Shown: positions 61,594 through 64,000 of the stretch, piece by piece
Layout: every line of letters begins with the position of its first letter
Position numbering within the stretch: the first letter of the stretch is position 1
Assembly (NCBI RefSeq): GCF_001905385.1
Contig: NZ_LIPF01000009.1
Coordinates: 310,001 to 374,000 of the forward strand
Length of the DNA stretch: 64,000 nucleotides
Source of the DNA: Streptomyces sp. CB02414
GTDB lineage: Bacteria; Actinomycetota; Actinomycetes; Streptomycetales; Streptomycetaceae
Direction: 5' to 3'
The notes under the pieces: model-generated
The model's input: the letters and a program-made list of their open reading frames with translations, nothing else
Told to the model about the DNA's origin: nothing
The model's database searches: none
Translations under genes and position numbers: made by a program

Positions 61594-62413
61594 GACGTAC
61601 CAGGCGGACGCGCGGGTGCCGGTCCTGATGTACCACGCGGTCGCGGACGACCCGGACGACGCCACCCGCGCCCTGTCGGTGACCCCGCGGGCGTTCGCCG
61701 AGCAGATGGCGGCGATCGCCGGCCGGGACCTCACACCGGTCGGTACGGCGGAGCTGGCCGCCGCCTGGCGCTCGGGACGTCCGCTGCCGAAGCGGCCGGT
61801 CCTCATCACCTTCGACGACGGCTACGAGGGCGTGCACCGGCACGCCCTGCCCGCCCTCGCCGAGCACGGCTTCCCGGCCACCCTGTTCGTCTCCACCGGC
61901 TGGCTGCGCGGTCCGTACGGCACCGGGGGCGCCCTGGACACCATGCTCGACTGGGACCAGGTCCGCGAACTGGCCGCCGCCGGTGTGGAGATCGGCGGGC
62001 ACAGCCACACCCACCCGCAGCTCGACCAGCTCGACGAGGAACGGCTGCGCTTCGAGCTGATCCACTGCAAGGAGATCGTCGCCGACCAACTGGGCACCGT
62101 GCCCGCCTCCTTCGCCTACCCGTACGGCTACTCCGACCGCCGGGTTCGGCGGGCGGTGCGCGAGACGGGGTACGCGCAGGCGCTCGCCGTCGGCAACGGC
62201 CTGGCGCGCCGCGCGCAGGGGCCGTACGCCCTGCGCCGGGTCACCGTGCGCCGTTCGACGGGGGCGGAGGAGTTCGCCCGGCTGCTCGACGGCCGTGCGA
62301 TCGCCCGCACGTTCGCGCGGGACCGGGCCCTGACCAAGGGGTACGCCGTACTCCGCCGGGCGCGGCAGGTGCGGGGGCGGCTGCGTGGGCGGATGCCGGA
62401 GGCCGGCGCCTGA
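61586..62413 (+). CDS. Polysaccharide deacetylase (CE4/NodB)
   Basis: A 275-residue NodB-fold deacetylase: VPVLMYHAV at the start, TFDDGYEGVHRHALP (catalytic/metal Asp pair), HSHTHPQLDQL (metal His), FAYPYGYSDRRVR, and a C-terminal ALRRVTVRR. No signal peptide is evident, so action is at the cytosolic face or on a lipid-linked sugar. GTG 61586 overlaps the upstream gene by 8 bp. It removes N-acetyl groups from an amino-sugar polymer or precursor. Confidence 0.92.
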   Translation: MAETYQADARVPVLMYHAVADDPDDATRALSVTPRAFAEQMAAIAGRDLTPVGTAELAAAWRSGRPLPKRPVLITFDDGYEGVHRHALPALAEHGFPATLFVSTGWLRGPYGTGGALDTMLDWDQVRELAAAGVEIGGHSHTHPQLDQLDEERLRFELIHCKEIVADQLGTVPASFAYPYGYSDRRVRRAVRETGYAQALAVGNGLARRAQGPYALRRVTVRRSTGAEEFARLLDGRAIARTFARDRALTKGYAVLRRARQVRGRLRGRMPEAGA

Positions 62414-62522
62414 ACCGCCGGCCGCCCGGCCCTTCCGCACCGCACCGCACAGCGCCGCACCCGTGCCGGGTGTGCCCGGGAAACAGGGTGCACGCGGCGG
62501 CCGGGTGCCGGATCATGGCGGC

Positions 62523-63617
62523 ATGTCCGTGAACCCGCACGACGCCCTGCCGATCCGGCTCAACGTCGACGACAGCGACTCCCCGTCCGACGTCGTCGAC
62601 GCGCTGTTCCTCGGCCGTTTCGCGACGGGCGAGCAGCCCTTCGCGCACGCGGCGAACATCGACCGCGTGCGCTCGGGGGCGACGCTGCTGCCGCCCGGCG
62701 CGCGCGTGCTGCGGACCGCCCGCGACGACGACCGCAGCGCGACCCTGGCCGAGGGCGACGGCTGGACGCTGCTGGTCTCGCGCTGGAACCGGGGCGCCGA
62801 CGTCACGGTGACGGCGACCACCGCCGGCCTGGCCGAGAAGGTGCTCGCCGACGCGACCGACGGCGCGGCGGACGAACCCGAGCCCCAGCCGGAGAACGTG
62901 ACGATGGGCTTCTGGTACGTCTCCCCGCGCCGCGGCCCGCACCGCACCACCCGGCAGATCTCCGCGGGCACCTGGGACGAGGTCCGGGCCAACTACACGG
63001 CGCCGGTCGCGGACGCGATGGACGGTCTGATGAAGACGACACCCGAGGACATCGCGGGCCGCCTGCTGCTCCTGCACGGGCCGCCGGGCACCGGCAAGAC
63101 CTCGGCCCTGCGCACCCTCGCCCGCTCCTGGCGGGACTGGTGCCAGGTCGACTGCGTACTGGACCCGGAGCGGCTCTTCTCCGACGTCGGCTACCTGATG
63201 GACATCGCGATCGGCGAGGACGACTCGACCGGCAAGGGCCGCTGGCGGCTGCTGTTGCTGGAGGACTGCGACGAACTGATCCGCGGCGAGGCCAAGCACA
63301 CCGCCGGCCAGGCCCTCTCCCGGCTGCTGAACCTCACGGACGGACTGCTGGGCCAGGGCCGCAACGTCCTGGTCGGCGTCACGACCAACGAGGACCTCGA
63401 ACGCCTCCACCCCGCCGTCGTCCGCCCGGGCCGCTGTCTGGCCCGCATCGAGGTCGGTCCGCTGACCCGCCGGGAGGCGGTGAGCTGGCTCGGCACCGAG
63501 GAGGGCGTCGGCCGCGAGGGCGCCACGCTGGCGGAGCTGTACGCGCTGCGCCGGGGCACCTCGCCGACGACGCTGCCGGAGCCGCGGGACGGCGCGGAGG
63601 CCGGGCTCTACCTGTAG
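62523..63617 (+). CDS. AAA ATPase with DUF5925 N-terminal domain
   Basis: A 364-residue protein. N-terminal 1-150 is a DUF5925-like domain (LNVDDSDSPSDVVDALFLGR, TLLVSRWNRGADVTV, MGFWYVSPRRGPHRTTRQI). C-terminal AAA: Walker A HGPPGTGKTS near 186, Walker B LLLLEDCDELI near 245, sensor 1 VGVTTNEDLERL, and arginine finger region HPAVVRPGRCLARIEV. Similar to the classical AAA protein-remodelling clade; target unknown. ATG 62523 (or ATG 62515 out of frame, rejected). Confidence 0.9.
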   Translation: MSVNPHDALPIRLNVDDSDSPSDVVDALFLGRFATGEQPFAHAANIDRVRSGATLLPPGARVLRTARDDDRSATLAEGDGWTLLVSRWNRGADVTVTATTAGLAEKVLADATDGAADEPEPQPENVTMGFWYVSPRRGPHRTTRQISAGTWDEVRANYTAPVADAMDGLMKTTPEDIAGRLLLLHGPPGTGKTSALRTLARSWRDWCQVDCVLDPERLFSDVGYLMDIAIGEDDSTGKGRWRLLLLEDCDELIRGEAKHTAGQALSRLLNLTDGLLGQGRNVLVGVTTNEDLERLHPAVVRPGRCLARIEVGPLTRREAVSWLGTEEGVGREGATLAELYALRRGTSPTTLPEPRDGAEAGLYL

Positions 63618-63650
63618 CTGCTGTGAGCCCGTAGCTGCTTTGATGGGGAT

Positions 63651-64000
63651 ATGCCCCTGTTCGTCGGCACGTCGGGCTGGCAGTACCGGGACTGGCGGGA
63701 CGTGCTCTACCCGCCCGGTCTGCCCGTACGGCTGTGGCTGGAGCGGTACGCGGCGGCTTTCGCCACGGTCGAGGTCAACAACGCCTTCTACCGGCTGCCG
63801 TCCCGGGAGATGTTCGAGGCGTGGCGGGACCGGCTGCCGGCGGACTTCACGGTCGCGGTCAAGGCCAGCCGCTACCTCACCCACATCAAGCGCCTGCGGG
63901 AACCCGCGGAGCCCGTCGACCGCCTGATGACCCACGCGGCGGGCCTCGGCGACCGCCTCGGTCCGGTCCTGCTGCAACTGCCCCCGACCCTGCGGGCCGA
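63651..64000 (+). CDS. DUF72 protein (partial)
   Basis: The first 116 residues, running off the right edge. MPLFVGTSGWQYRDWRDVLY, VEVNNAFYRLPS and FTVAVKASRYLTHIKRL are DUF72/YecE TIM-barrel motifs. Function is unknown. A TTTGAT -10-like box 6 nt before the ATG suggests a leaderless transcript. Confidence 0.9.
   Translation, partial: MPLFVGTSGWQYRDWRDVLYPPGLPVRLWLERYAAAFATVEVNNAFYRLPSREMFEAWRDRLPADFTVAVKASRYLTHIKRLREPAEPVDRLMTHAAGLGDRLGPVLLQLPPTLRA

Overview
The window is a high-GC actinobacterial chromosome segment and almost certainly Streptomyces. Evidence includes chaplin genes with a sortase anchor, F420-type oxidoreductase, SoxR, many TetR regulators, leaderless TAnnnT-N7-(A/G)TG starts and extreme third-position GC. 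From memory (not checked by search) the gene order resembles the S. coelicolor SCO1670-SCO1726 interval. It is ordinary core chromosome: there is no phage, plasmid, IS element, CRISPR array or rRNA. There is one tRNA-Leu(GAG).

Layout. 1-8 kb: partial F420 oxidoreductase, aldo/keto reductase, a RecD2-like protein that has lost its ATPase motifs, an acidic protein, the chaplins chpC and chpH, and an M20 peptidase. 8-14 kb: tRNA-Leu, a YchJ-type protein, and a gluconate locus (gntR, gntK, gntP) whose dehydrogenase is a decayed fragment; then an APC permease. 14-17 kb: small membrane proteins, a Nudix hydrolase and a histidine-rich metal-binding protein. 17-32 kb: acyl-CoA metabolism: a kinase/acyl-CoA dehydrogenase pair, an acyl-CoA ligase/SDR/TetR operon, MaoC hydratase, a second acyl-CoA dehydrogenase and several TetR regulators. 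This stretch also holds a secreted NamZ-like muramidase, a penicillin-acylase-family enzyme and SoxR. 32-46 kb: transporters, an aldehyde/alcohol dehydrogenase operon, an orphan ABC ATPase, a CitMHS transporter and a molybdopterin oxidoreductase. 46-53 kb: homogentisate dioxygenase with a GntR regulator, a protein of the type ISP restriction-modification family, and a TetR-controlled drug-type ABC exporter. 53-58 kb: an ECF sigma/anti-sigma pair beside a scrambled DUF4331-TPR-nickel transporter cluster, then a Ser/Thr kinase. 58-64 kb: secreted GDSL esterase, a glycosyltransferase/glycosyltransferase/deacetylase operon, an AAA ATPase and a partial DUF72 gene.

Two themes stand out. First, operators recur and can be paired with local regulators: CATACCGACCGGT-type sites occur four times, a 19-bp AAACTAGC-type site twice, and a CTAAGC-type site twice, so several separated operons look like small local regulons of acyl-CoA and aldehyde metabolism. 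Second, gene decay is visible at three loci: the gluconate dehydrogenase, a LysR regulator, and a DUF4331-TPR-NicO trio in which an internal block of about 415 bp is inverted.
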